Origin: Sphingobium lactosutens
GTDB lineage: Bacteria; Pseudomonadota; Alphaproteobacteria; Sphingomonadales; Sphingomonadaceae
DNA: 64,000 nucleotides
Direction: 5' to 3'
NCBI RefSeq assembly: GCF_013393185.1
Contig: NZ_QJQX01000036.1
Span: forward strand, 124,001-188,000
In this document: positions 63,581 through 64,000 of the stretch, in pieces
How the letters are laid out: the number at the start of each line of letters is the position of its first letter
How positions within the stretch are numbered: the first letter of the stretch is position 1
Program-made: the position numbers and the translations under genes
The notes under the pieces: generated by a model
Told to the model about the DNA's origin: nothing
Databases searched by the model: none
The model's input: the letters and a program-made list of their open reading frames with translations, nothing else

Positions 63581-63849
63581 GCGGCTTCCGTCGCACCGCC
63601 ATTGTCGCTCCAGTCGCGCTCTCCCTGGCTGATGTCGCCCCGCCCCTCGCCCATGAAGCCGGCAGACATGCTGCCATAAAGCCCCATCAGTATATCGCGC
63701 GAACGGTCCTGCTTCCAGAAGGAGAAACTGCCATCGTCATGCGGGACGACCATCACCTCTTCCCCATCGGAGAGGCCCAATGTGCGCGGCAACCGCAATG
63801 CCAGGCTATTGCCCGACTTGAAGACCTTGGCCCGATATTCCTCGCCCAT
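63577..63849 (-). CDS. vapB: VapB-type AbrB/SpoVT antitoxin
   Basis: The 90-residue antitoxin has the N-terminal swapped-hairpin AbrB domain (RAKVFKSGNSLALRLPRTLGL) and a flexible acidic tail (DRSRDILMGLYGS... toward GERDWSDNGG) that would neutralise VapC. A GGAGGGAGCC site precedes the ATG. Two GTATATAC palindromes upstream are likely autoregulatory operators. Confidence 0.93.
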   Translation of the reverse strand: MGEEYRAKVFKSGNSLALRLPRTLGLSDGEEVMVVPHDDGSFSFWKQDRSRDILMGLYGSMSAGFMGEGRGDISQGERDWSDNGGATEAA

Positions 63850-63859
63850 GGCTCCCTCC

Positions 63860-63880
63860 GTATATACGGAGTGTATATAC
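63860..63880. promoter_or_regulatory. vapBC promoter/operator
   Basis: Two GTATATAC palindromes (63860-63867 and 63873-63880) are 13 bp apart, start to start, immediately before vapB. They overlap the expected -10 region, as usual for VapBC autoregulation. Confidence 0.65.
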
Positions 63881-64000
63881 TATTCGGCGAAGGCCGCGTC
63901 AATCAATGCGCCGTCGTCGCCCAGCGTGACGACATGCATCGGCGCCATGAAGCGCTTGCCGGGCTTGTCGCCGACGGATGGCCGCTGGACCTCGATAATA
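63880..64000 (-). CDS. 3' end of an unidentified gene (runs off right edge)
   Basis: The last 40 codons of a minus-strand gene are visible, reading IIEVQRPSVGDKPGKRFMAP and ending ALIDAAFAE before TAG. Composition is that of a real coding region. The family is not recognised from so short a piece. Its stop lies inside the vapBC operator region. Confidence 0.55.
   Translation of the reverse strand, partial: IIEVQRPSVGDKPGKRFMAPMHVVTLGDDGALIDAAFAE

Overview
The window is a dense, high-GC chromosomal segment of an alphaproteobacterium, most likely a sphingomonad (Sphingobium/Sphingomonas type). The grounds are three large TonB-dependent receptors, a catecholate receptor/TonB/PiuC iron cluster, an ANTAR-controlled nitrate operon with its own porin, and dispersed inverted repeats of the kind common in that family. 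Most neighbouring genes overlap by ATGA, TGATG or GTGA, so operons are tightly coupled. I saw no tRNA, rRNA, CRISPR array, prophage or insertion sequence.

Region 1 (1-15.5 kb) is a molybdenum/siroheme island, almost all on the minus strand. It holds NAD-dependent formate dehydrogenase (fdsG-fdsB-fdsA, fdsA cut by the window edge), a LysR regulator and divergent mobA, then assimilatory nitrate reduction: nasT-nasS (sensor and ANTAR antiterminator), narK-type transporter, porin, nirB, nirD, nasA and cobA. The narK and nirB leaders each carry two hexaloop hairpins followed by an intrinsic terminator, the layout expected of NasT-controlled RNA. MobA supplies Mo-bis-MGD chemistry to formate dehydrogenase and NasA; CobA supplies siroheme to NirB.

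Region 2 (15.5-33.5 kb) contains a small unknown gene, a Fur-type iron cluster (receptor, TonB, PiuC), phaB with a ribbon-helix-helix gene, a Tat-exported IorB-like molybdoenzyme overlapping hemH, a CoA-binding protein, a GNAT enzyme, a low-GC lipoprotein, apbC, hflK-hflC, a DegP-type protease and a HerA/YjgR-type ATPase.

Region 3 (33.5-44 kb) has an ABC-F protein with a possible leader peptide, an EmrAB/OMF tripartite efflux operon with a divergent TetR gene, and an unusual four-gene operon: a 46-residue peptide, two related cupin/HEAT-like proteins of unknown function and a winged-helix regulator with a degenerate receiver. An atypical response regulator lies next to it. I regard this operon as the best candidate for an undescribed system.

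Region 4 (44-64 kb) holds cysG (with a relic of a uroporphyrinogen methyltransferase domain), lysA, lptM-like, argH and a TlpA-like lipoprotein. Next come a TonB receptor followed by a Tat-exported PLP enzyme and a secreted RidA, an AI-2E family permease, an RNA methyltransferase, an MHS transporter, a GNAT enzyme and another TonB receptor. The window ends with rplS/trmD and two small membrane proteins, a serine hydrolase, a vapBC pair and a gene cut by the right edge.
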